From NCBI GenBank assembly GCA_021793745.1, contig JAJYSD010000099.1, positions 1-5,852 of the forward strand: 5,852 nucleotides of DNA. The letters are read 5' to 3'. The notes beneath the pieces are model-generated. The model worked only from the letters and a program-made list of their open reading frames with translations, searched no databases and was not told the origin of the DNA. Positions 1 through 4,977 of the stretch are shown in pieces; the first letter of the stretch is position 1; every line of letters begins with the position of its first letter. The DNA is from Bacillota bacterium. GTDB taxonomy: Bacteria; Bacillota; Bacilli; Thermoactinomycetales; DSM-44946. The position numbers were made by a program, and so were the translations under genes.

Positions 1-325
1 GCTTTCCGCAATGGACCACCGCACCGACAGCCCCGTAGGCCTCGGCGATCTGCAGGTCTTCCTTGATGGAACGGATCGTCACCTCATGCAGATCCTCCTT
101 GGGGGTGGACAGATTGGTAATGTACGGAGTATGGGCAACCAGGACCAGCCCGTGTTCGCGGCAAAAGCGAACCCCTTTTTCCGCATCCTCGCGGTTCAGT
201 TTTTTGGGTCTCAGCCCCCGGGGATTCTTCGTAAATACCTGGAAGGCCTCGGCACCCAGTTCCTTGGCGCGCTGAGAAGCCTTAAAGAATCCCTTGGATA
301 CGCTGATGTGGCAACCGATCTTCAT
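1..325 (-). CDS. nfo: Endonuclease IV (AP endonuclease family 2), 3' part missing
   Basis: Only the first 108 codons are in the window; the gene runs off the left edge. The product starts MKIGCHISVSKGF and has the endonuclease IV TIM-barrel pattern: FQVFTKNPRG at residues 28-37 (E. coli has FALFTKNQR), HTPYITNL at 65-72 (E. coli HDSYLINL), and VVHCGK at 103-108. By family comparison, H65 and H105 are Zn ligands (E. coli H69 and H109). Endonuclease IV cuts the DNA backbone 5' of abasic sites during cytoplasmic base excision repair. The ATG at 325-323 follows AGGAGGCGATTTCG, a near-perfect ribosome binding site, which fixes the start. The gene lies 69 bp downstream of a DNA glycosylase gene on the same strand, so the two probably share a transcript and a pathway. 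The HCG in place of the usual HPG after the strand suggests a Gram-positive subfamily. The family call is firm; full length cannot be judged. Confidence 0.9.
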   Translation of the reverse strand, partial: MKIGCHISVSKGFFKASQRAKELGAEAFQVFTKNPRGLRPKKLNREDAEKGVRFCREHGLVLVAHTPYITNLSTPKEDLHEVTIRSIKEDLQIAEAYGAVGAVVHCGK

Positions 326-388
326 CGAAATCGCCTCCTGAAAGAAGAAGGCGCCTGCATCCCACGGCGGGCGCCCAAGACCTTTATC

Positions 389-418
389 ATGATATCATTT
401 TCCCCGGCTCTGCCGCAA
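389..418 (-). promoter_or_regulatory. Candidate internal promoter for nfo
   Basis: On the minus strand, TTGCGG (418-413) is followed after 18 bp by TATCAT (394-389). That -10 hexamer is preceded by TGA, giving an extended -10 (TGaTATCAT). The TGA is also the stop codon of the upstream glycosylase gene. Transcription would begin about 60 bp before the nfo ATG. The -35 matches consensus poorly, so the case rests mainly on the extended -10 in an AT-rich patch within GC-rich DNA. Confidence 0.3.
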
Positions 419-1093
419 CAGGCCGCCTTCCCGGCCGCCGGACCCTTCCCTTGCCCGCCCCTTCCCCCATTGGCAGGTGGATCGCAGCGGGCATCCCTGA
501 CATCGGGGATTCCTTTTCCGGCAATACACCTTTCCCAGCTCGACGAGGAGCGCATGAAACAGTTGCAGTTGACGGCAATCGGATATCTCCCGCAAGACCC
601 CTTCCCGAATCCGTTCCCTGGAGAAGCGCTCCCCGAACCAGCGGGAGGCGATGCGTTCGGCATAGGCGTCCCCGATAAACACCGGCCGATCGAACACGTA
701 AAGCAGGATCGTATCGGCCGTTTCCGGTCCGATTCCCCGGATTCGAAGCAATCGGTCGCGGAGGTCGGGATGCTTTTCTTCGCTTTTTTCGACCTCGAGG
801 AGCAAACGGCACAACCTGCGGAGGGCCGGCACTTTGCTTCGATAAAAACCCGCGGGCCGGATGGCTGCCATCAATTCCTCCTCCGACCCTTGAAGGACCG
901 CGTCCGGAGTGGTCAGGCCACGCCCTTTCAACGCCTCGATCGCTCGCCTGGCATTGTGCCATGTGGTCCGCTGAACCAGCACACTCCCCAGACATCGGAA
1001 AAAGCGATCTTCCCCTGCCCACCATTCATCCACCGTCAGCTCCGGATTCCAACGGACCAGCTCCTCCCAGAGCAGCCTCCAGCTGCGCTCCAA
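395..1093 (-). CDS. Endonuclease III-related HhH-GPD DNA glycosylase with [4Fe-4S] cluster (COG2231-like)
   Basis: Numbering here uses the longer 243-residue reading from the ATG at 1126. A helix-hairpin-helix element lies at 128-138 (RIRGIGPETAD), a catalytic aspartate in IGDAYAER (D153), and four cysteines spaced C-x6-C-x2-C-x5-C (C202, C209, C212, C218), the endonuclease III iron-sulfur pattern. VLVQRTTWHN (49-58) and RPAGFYRSK (90-98) match the endonuclease III-related / MagIII-like group better than true Nth. Where Nth has its lyase lysine (GVGRKTA), this protein has glutamate (GIGPETA, E135), so a glycosylase without AP-lyase activity is expected. The substrate is unknown; alkylated purines are the guess from MagIII. 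I prefer the TTG start at 1093 because AGGGAGGA lies 7 bp before it, whereas the ATG at 1126 has no well-placed ribosome binding site. The tail after C218 is basic and glycine-rich. nfo follows after 69 bp. Confidence 0.87.
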   Translation of the reverse strand: MERSWRLLWEELVRWNPELTVDEWWAGEDRFFRCLGSVLVQRTTWHNARRAIEALKGRGLTTPDAVLQGSEEELMAAIRPAGFYRSKVPALRRLCRLLLEVEKSEEKHPDLRDRLLRIRGIGPETADTILLYVFDRPVFIGDAYAERIASRWFGERFSRERIREGVLREISDCRQLQLFHALLVELGKVYCRKRNPRCQGCPLRSTCQWGKGRAREGSGGREGGLLRQSRGK

Positions 1094-1143
1094 ACCGAAT
1101 CCTCCCTCAAATCCATGTCCAGACATCCCTGCAGGGCGTCCGC

Positions 1144-1902
1144 CTATTCCGCCTCCACCCGGTTCGAAAGGGTTCCGATTCCCTCGACGGTCACTTCCAC
1201 CAAGTCCCCCGGCCGGAGGGGACCCACACCGCTCGGAGTTCCCGTCAAAATCACATCACCGGGCTCCAGGGGAAAGACGGAGGAGATGAATTCCACCAAC
1301 GCGGGAACGGCGTGGATCATATCCGACGTCCGGCCGTCCTGTCGGATCTCCCCGTTCACCCGGCAGCAAACCGACAGGTCCGACGGATCGAGCTCCGTCG
1401 CGATCGCCGGGCCCAGGGGCTTGAAGGTGTCAAAGGATTTGGCCCGGGTGTTTTGGCCGTCGCGAGCCTGCAACACCCGGTTGGAAACATCGTTGGCACA
1501 GGTGTAACCGAAGATGTACTCCTCCGCCTTTTCCCGCGGAATGTCCTTTCCTCCTCTGCCGATCACGACCGCCAACTCCGCCTCATGATCGATTCGATGC
1601 TCCAGGGTGGGGAGGCGAATGGCATCGCCGGGTCCCACCACCGCGGTGGGGGATACCAGGAACAGCAACGGCTCCTCGGGCAGGGGTTTGCCCTGCTCCT
1701 TGGCATGTTCCCGATAATTGAGGCCGATGGCGATCAATTTGTTGGGCCTCAGGGGGGAAAGAAGCCGGACCTCCGCTTCCGGGAGGCGCTCCCCCGTTTC
1801 GGAAAGGGAATCGAAAAGCCTTCCTGCGACGGGGTGGATGAAGCCTTCGCGCCACAACCCATAACCGACGGTTCCCCGATGCTCATAACGGACGATCTTC
1901 AT
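1144..1902 (-). CDS. Fumarylacetoacetate hydrolase family protein (FAHD1/acylpyruvase-like)
   Basis: The 252-residue product has a short N-terminal region and a C-terminal FAH domain from about residue 50. Visible signatures are GLNYREHAKE (60-69), HEAELAVVIG (106-115), NDVSNRVLQARDGQNTRAKSF (from 137), VNGEIRQDGRTSDMI (182-196) and GDVILTGTPSGVG (215-227). By comparison with FAHD1, E107, E109 and D138 should bind Mg/Mn, H66 and E69 form the catalytic pair, and K155 contacts the substrate. Members cleave C-C bonds in acylpyruvates, decarboxylate oxaloacetate, or act in homoprotocatechuate breakdown; the sequence alone does not separate these. No aromatic-degradation genes are nearby, so a housekeeping metabolite-clearing role is the better guess. 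The ATG at 1902 follows AAGGGGA. The gene starts 100 bp after pepA and ends 17 bp before the alternative ATG of the glycosylase gene. Complete and of normal length. Confidence 0.9.
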   Translation of the reverse strand: MKIVRYEHRGTVGYGLWREGFIHPVAGRLFDSLSETGERLPEAEVRLLSPLRPNKLIAIGLNYREHAKEQGKPLPEEPLLFLVSPTAVVGPGDAIRLPTLEHRIDHEAELAVVIGRGGKDIPREKAEEYIFGYTCANDVSNRVLQARDGQNTRAKSFDTFKPLGPAIATELDPSDLSVCCRVNGEIRQDGRTSDMIHAVPALVEFISSVFPLEPGDVILTGTPSGVGPLRPGDLVEVTVEGIGTLSNRVEAE

Positions 1903-1930
1903 CGCGCCATCCCCTTCTTCGGTTGTTTGC

Positions 1931-1975
1931 AGCGATTTTGTCGGAATCCCGGTACCTCGCTTTCACAAGATCGCT
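1931..1975. repeat. Inverted repeat between pepA and the FAH-family gene
   Basis: On the plus strand, AGCGATTTTGT (1931-1941) and ACAAGATCGCT (1965-1975) are complementary over 11 positions with one G-T pair, separated by 23 bp that include the palindrome GGTACC. In minus-strand RNA, the direction of transcription here, the same position is a C-A mismatch, leaving 10 of 11 pairs. Neither side has a T-run, so this is not an intrinsic terminator. It could be an operator or an RNA processing structure in the 100-bp gap between the two genes. Confidence 0.5.
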
Positions 1976-2002
1976 CCCCGGCCCCATCTGGCCTTCTAAG
2001 GC

Positions 2003-3502
2003 TCAGCGACCGGCAAAGCGGATGGCCAACTGAATCAGCGTGCGGACGCCGACGCCCGTGCCGCCTTCGGAATGGATGCCCTTGGTCTTGTTAAAATAGG
2101 CGGTTCCCGCAATATCCAGGTGAACCCAGGGCGTCTCCTCGACAAACTGTTTGAGGAACGCCGCCCCCTGGATCGCACCCGCCTCCGAGATGCCGCCGTG
2201 GTTTTTCAGATCCGCCACCGAGCTGCGCAGCCATTCCTCGTACTCCGGAACCATAGGAAGCTCCCACACCCGCTCTCCAGCCAGGCGGGCAGCGGTTTTC
2301 ACCTCTTCGCCCCAGGAGGCCTCATTGGTCATCAGCCCCGTCACTTCCCGGCCCAGCGCAACCACGATCGCCCCGGTGAGGGTGGCCACATCCACCAGCC
2401 GGGTCGCCCCCAACCGGCGGGCGTAGGCGAGGGCATCGGCCAAAATCAGCCTTCCTTCCGCATCGGTATGTTCGATTTCGATCGTTTTCCCGCTGAAGGA
2501 CTGGATTACGTCCCCCGGGCGGTATGACTTCCCGTCCACCGAGTTCTCACAGGCCGGGACCACCGCGATCACGTTGCTGTGGGGTTTGAGGGTGCCGATT
2601 CCCTCCATCGCAGCGATCACCGCGGCGGCACCGGCCATATCATCCTTCATTCCGTTCATGGACTTGGCCGGTTTGACTTGAAGGCCTCCGCTGTCAAAGG
2701 TGATTCCCTTGCCCACCAGACCCAGCACCTCTTGGCTCTCCGGAGCGCCGAAATAGGAGAGGACAATCATCCGGGGAGGTTGGGCGCTCCCCTGGGAAAC
2801 GGCCAACAGTCCTCCCATGCGCATCTCTTCGATCCGCTGCTCATCCAAAATGTCCACCTTGAGTCCGTTCCGCTTCGCCACCTCCGCGGCCTGATCCGCC
2901 AAGGCCGCAGGGGTGAGCCGATTGGCGGGCTCGTTGACCCAGGTGCGGGCCAAATTGGTGGCGCGGGCAAACACCTTCCCCCGTTCCAATCCGGCCTCCA
3001 CTCCGGACCGGGACAAGTCCGAAAGGGACAAAAAAATGGAGGTGAGGGAAGCTTCTCGGCTGTCTCCCTTGTATCCCCGATATCTATAGGCCCCGAGCTC
3101 CACACCTTCCACGGCCGCCTGAACCAGATCCGCCGCGTTCTTTTCCGCGGCGAAGGATGCGGGCAAGGCGATGCCCAGATGCTTCAATCCCCGCTCCTCC
3201 GCCTTTCGGGCGACGATGGCAAAACCCTGGCGCAGGCGGTCCACATCCAGCTCCTCCGCCTTCCCCAAACCCAAAACAAAAACCCGTTTGGCGGGGATTT
3301 TGTCCCAGGTGTGCAACAGGGTAATCTCCCCGTATTTTCCGGTGGTCTCCCCATCGGCGATCAACCGGGATATCCGAAAGTCCAATACCTCGTCCACTTC
3401 CTTCACATCTTCGCCGTCGGCTTCTCCGCCTTCGGTGTGCAGGACGACAATCCCGTCAACAGCCAATTGAGTCAACGGCTTCTGGGTCACTTTCCACTCC
3501 AA
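2003..3502 (-). CDS. pepA: Leucyl aminopeptidase (peptidase family M17)
   Basis: The 499-residue product has an N-terminal macro-like domain (about 1-160) and a C-terminal metallopeptidase domain. Metal and catalytic residues are all visible by alignment to E. coli PepA: K265 and D270 in GKGITFDSGG, catalytic K277, D288 in MKDDMAG, and D347, E349 and R351 in HTDAEGRL. M17 enzymes are cytoplasmic hexamers that use two metal ions to remove N-terminal residues, mainly Leu, in peptide turnover. The start is TTG at 3502, set by GGAAGGAGG (3519-3511) with an 8-bp spacer; no in-frame ATG fits better. The family signature NTDAEGRL has His for the first Asn (H345), while every metal ligand is kept. 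The gene is complete, of normal length, and first in the minus-strand cluster. An intrinsic terminator ends only 32 bp before its start, so its promoter position is unclear. Confidence 0.96.
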   Translation of the reverse strand: MEWKVTQKPLTQLAVDGIVVLHTEGGEADGEDVKEVDEVLDFRISRLIADGETTGKYGEITLLHTWDKIPAKRVFVLGLGKAEELDVDRLRQGFAIVARKAEERGLKHLGIALPASFAAEKNAADLVQAAVEGVELGAYRYRGYKGDSREASLTSIFLSLSDLSRSGVEAGLERGKVFARATNLARTWVNEPANRLTPAALADQAAEVAKRNGLKVDILDEQRIEEMRMGGLLAVSQGSAQPPRMIVLSYFGAPESQEVLGLVGKGITFDSGGLQVKPAKSMNGMKDDMAGAAAVIAAMEGIGTLKPHSNVIAVVPACENSVDGKSYRPGDVIQSFSGKTIEIEHTDAEGRLILADALAYARRLGATRLVDVATLTGAIVVALGREVTGLMTNEASWGEEVKTAARLAGERVWELPMVPEYEEWLRSSVADLKNHGGISEAGAIQGAAFLKQFVEETPWVHLDIAGTAYFNKTKGIHSEGGTGVGVRTLIQLAIRFAGR

Positions 3503-3510
3503 GGTCCCGG

Positions 3511-3519
3511 CCTCCTTCC
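3511..3519 (-). promoter_or_regulatory. Ribosome binding site fixing the pepA TTG start
   Basis: Minus-strand GGAAGGAGG lies 8 bp before TTG at 3502-3500. The nearby ATG at 3521-3519 overlaps this site and is out of frame, so TTG is the credible start. Confidence 0.8.
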
Positions 3520-3534
3520 ATTTTCGATCAACAG

Positions 3535-3563
3535 AAAAAAGTGCACCTCTACGAGGTACACTT
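3535..3563 (-). terminator. Intrinsic terminator after the 63-residue gene
   Basis: Minus-strand RNA reads AAGTGTACCTC, loop GTA, GAGGTGCACTT, then continues as a U-run (six U in all, counting the two at the end of the stem). The 11-bp stem is fully paired with one G-U pair. It lies 58 bp after the stop codon of the small gene at 3622-3813 and 32 bp before the pepA start. In the plus direction there is no T-run, so it works for minus-strand transcripts only. Confidence 0.85.
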
Positions 3564-3621
3564 CAACCCTTCGACACGATATTGCTCAATCCTCTTTGGA
3601 AAGGCCGGGTTTTTTGGAGCG

Positions 3622-3813
3622 TTACAGGGCTTCCAGCATCAACATCTCCCGACGAAGTTCCTCCAGGCGCGCCTTGCACTGATCGATCCGGTGCGTGTTG
3701 TTCTCGACCAACGCTTCGTGAAGCAGGGCCAGCTCGTAATCCAGCTCCAGGCGGAGAACGGGGATCCGTTTCTCAGGTTCCCGGCATTTGTAAGCTCTGA
3801 TCACCTGTTCCAC
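3622..3813 (-). CDS. Small helical protein of unknown function, 63 residues
   Basis: I do not recognise the family. The product starts MEQVIRAYKCREPEKRIPVL and is rich in Leu and Glu from residue 20 to the end. The stretch LRLELDYELALLHEALVENN (20-39) and the segment ARLEELRREMLMLEAL (48-63) look like two amphipathic helices joined near NNTHRIDQCK, possibly a helical hairpin or coiled coil. Cys at 10 and 46 form no metal motif. It resembles in size and helical build the small regulators of spore formers (Spo0E-like phosphatases), but the Spo0E signature SQELD is absent, so I do not assign it. The start is GTG at 3813; an in-frame TAG lies 30-45 bp upstream, so no longer reading is possible beyond a few codons. 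The ribosome binding site (AAGGGG) is 12-13 bp away, longer than ideal. A clear terminator downstream supports a real, single-gene transcript. Confidence 0.6.
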   Translation of the reverse strand: MEQVIRAYKCREPEKRIPVLRLELDYELALLHEALVENNTHRIDQCKARLEELRREMLMLEAL

Positions 3814-3890
3814 TGTTCCGCTGCACCCCTTTTTTCCAATGGTAAGTTCCTACCCGAATCGGGGCTTCTCCTTGTCTCCATGTTTTGCCA

Positions 3891-3900
3891 TGACCGGTCA
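3891..3900. repeat. 10-bp perfect palindrome TGACCGGTCA
   Basis: TGACCGGTCA reads the same on both strands. It directly abuts the candidate -10 of the minus-strand promoter (3900-3905), where a repressor would block the transcription start. That it is an operator is inference only. Confidence 0.4.
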
Positions 3901-3928
3901 GGATACAGGATGCCCCCCTGAAGATCAA
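3900..3928 (-). promoter_or_regulatory. Candidate promoter of the 63-residue gene
   Basis: On the minus strand TTGATC (3928-3923) and TATCCT (3905-3900) are 17 bp apart. Each matches the sigma-A consensus at four of six positions. This gives a leader of about 80 bases before GTG 3813. Spacing is ideal, but hexamer quality is modest. Confidence 0.35.
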
Positions 3929-4006
3929 AATAAACCCCTCCCCACCCAAACGGTATCGACCGCACATTCCCCGCCGGAAGAGCGCGAGCCGCCCCGTGTC
4001 GAAGGA

Positions 4007-4021
4007 ATGAAAGCGCTTTGT
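4007..4021. promoter_or_regulatory. cre-like site (CcpA operator)
   Basis: ATGAAAGCGCTTTGT contains the palindrome AAAGCGCTTT and fits the Bacillus subtilis cre consensus WTGAAARCGYTTWNN at every defined position. It deviates at the last two bases from the older form ending in CA. It lies about 90 bp upstream of the yktB -35 and about 80 bp upstream of the candidate minus-strand promoter, so it could act on either gene. Which one, or whether any, cannot be read from sequence. Confidence 0.45.
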
Positions 4022-4110
4022 CCCAAATTACGTTCAACCCGCAAAGAAAGGAACGGCCCTTCTCCCTATTCTTCCAAAAACGATCCGGTCAGAACCGAAT
4101 CTGTCTGTTT

Positions 4111-4138
4111 TTGGCTCTCTCCCTCTTTGTGATAGAAT
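4111..4138 (+). promoter_or_regulatory. Sigma-A-type promoter of yktB
   Basis: TTGGCT (4111-4116) and TAGAAT (4133-4138) are 16 bp apart, and TGA before the -10 makes it an extended -10 (TGaTAGAAT). Transcription would start near 4145, giving a short leader of about 25 bases to the yktB ATG. Confidence 0.6.
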
Positions 4139-4169
4139 GAAAAAAACGATGCCTGGGTAGGTGAAAGCC

Positions 4170-4805
4170 ATGAAACCGGTCGGTTTCACCCGCGAAGATT
4201 TTGATGTCTTTGCCATTCCGGGCCTGGAACCCCGGATGGAGGCCCTGAAGGAGCGCGTTCGCCCGAAATTGGAAGCGATCGGGGAAGCGGTGGTTCCCTT
4301 CCTCTCCTCCCGGCTGGGGGAACCCGTATACGCGCACGTGGCCAAACATGCCCGTCGAACCGTTCATCCCCCGGATGACACCTGGGTGGCCTGGGCCACC
4401 AACAAGCGGGGATACAAATCCCACCCCCATTTCCAGGTGGGGCTGTGGCAGACACATCTGTTCATCGTATTCGCCCTGATCTACGAGTCCCCGGACAAAG
4501 GGGCCTTCGCCCGCAACCTGAAAGAACAGCTGCAGGAAATCTGGCCGTCGATTCCCGACCACTTTATCCTGTCCGATGATCACACCAAACCGGGAGCGGT
4601 TCGGAAGGGAGCATTGACCCCGGATCAAATGAAGCAGCGGCTGGACCGTCTGGAAAACGTCAAAAAAGCGGAGTTTCTGTGCGGTATCCACCTGGACCGC
4701 AACGACCCGGTGGTGGGAAACCCGGACCGGCTGCTGAACACCATTGAAGAGACGTTCAACAAACTCCTGCCCCTCTATCGGCTCGCCGCGGAAGTGCGGA
4801 TATAA
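4170..4805 (+). CDS. yktB: DUF1054 / UPF0637 family protein, YktB-like
   Basis: The 211-residue product follows B. subtilis YktB closely by recall: FTREDFDVFAIPGLEPRMEA (6-25), HVAKHARRTVHPPDDTWVAW (56-75), NKRGYKSHPHFQVGLW (78-93), ALIYESPDK (102-110), SDDHTKP (135-141), KKAEFLCG (165-172) and the ending LLPLYRL. The family is common in Bacillales and is a soluble cytoplasmic protein of unknown function; no signal peptide or membrane segment is seen. Many His, Asp and Lys residues are conserved in the middle block, but no known catalytic triad can be named. I chose ATG at 4170 because AGGTGA lies 6 bp upstream and the residues then match the family start; the in-frame GTG at 4161 has no ribosome binding site and would add three residues. 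It is a single-gene unit with its own promoter, pointing away from the minus-strand genes. Complete. Confidence 0.92.
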   Translation: MKPVGFTREDFDVFAIPGLEPRMEALKERVRPKLEAIGEAVVPFLSSRLGEPVYAHVAKHARRTVHPPDDTWVAWATNKRGYKSHPHFQVGLWQTHLFIVFALIYESPDKGAFARNLKEQLQEIWPSIPDHFILSDDHTKPGAVRKGALTPDQMKQRLDRLENVKKAEFLCGIHLDRNDPVVGNPDRLLNTIEETFNKLLPLYRLAAEVRI

Positions 4806-4820
4806 CGGGATGAAAAGCAG

Positions 4821-4882
4821 GGAGGCGATTTTCCGTCTCGGCTCCACGCGGTGGCGAGTCGCTCGACGAAAAATCGCCCTCC
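4821..4882. repeat. Long imperfect hairpin after yktB
   Basis: GGAGGCGATTTTCCGTC (4821-4837) pairs with GACGAAAAATCGCCCTCC (4865-4882) over 16 base pairs, with one bulged base and one C-A mismatch. In minus-strand RNA the mismatch becomes G-U, so the stem is better on that side. The 27-base centre has a further CCAC/GTGG mini-stem. It begins 15 bp after the yktB stop, between convergent genes. No T-run follows on either strand, so a standard intrinsic terminator is not supported. It may end or protect transcripts, or be a copy of a dispersed palindromic repeat. Confidence 0.55.
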
Positions 4883-4977
4883 TTCCGATACTTTGTCAAA
4901 AGCCTGAATTTGCCTTTGGGGCGGGTTTCTGCACTTCGGAATCCGGCACTATCCGCTTTAGCAGGCAAATTCTCCCA

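Larger units (their letters stand above)
3814..4169. other. Divergent intergenic region, about 356 bp
   Basis: This stretch lies between two divergent genes. It holds a candidate minus-strand promoter, the palindrome TGACCGGTCA, a cre-like site and the yktB promoter, all listed separately. Two small inverted repeats, GGTA/TACC (3841-3854) and CCCGA/TCGGG (3853-3863), lie in the likely leader of the 63-residue gene. Open frames here (for example minus 3801-4037) lack ribosome binding sites and known motifs, so I call no gene. Confidence 0.6.

Noticed and set aside
11..1507. 498-codon open frame on the plus strand
   Set aside because: It lies antisense to nfo, the glycosylase and the FAH-family gene, has no family motif and no ribosome binding site, and is the usual shadow of GC-rich genes.
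2579..3682. 367-codon open frame on the plus strand
   Set aside because: Antisense to pepA and the terminator, with no recognisable domain; pepA on the other strand has all its catalytic residues.
3773..3967. Minus-strand frame beginning MCGRY, as in SRAP (YedK/HMCES) proteins
   Set aside because: Only the first five residues match. The rest bears no SRAP pattern, the frame is 64 codons against more than 200 in the family, and GGGG directly touches the ATG instead of a spaced ribosome binding site.
3801..4037. 78-codon minus-strand frame ending across the start of the 63-residue gene
   Set aside because: The overlap hints at coupling, but it starts at TTG without a ribosome binding site, has no motif, and runs through the cre-like site and candidate promoter.
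4111..4169. yktB start at GTG 4161
   Set aside because: There is no ribosome binding site before it, while AGGTGA is well placed for ATG 4170, where the family similarity begins.
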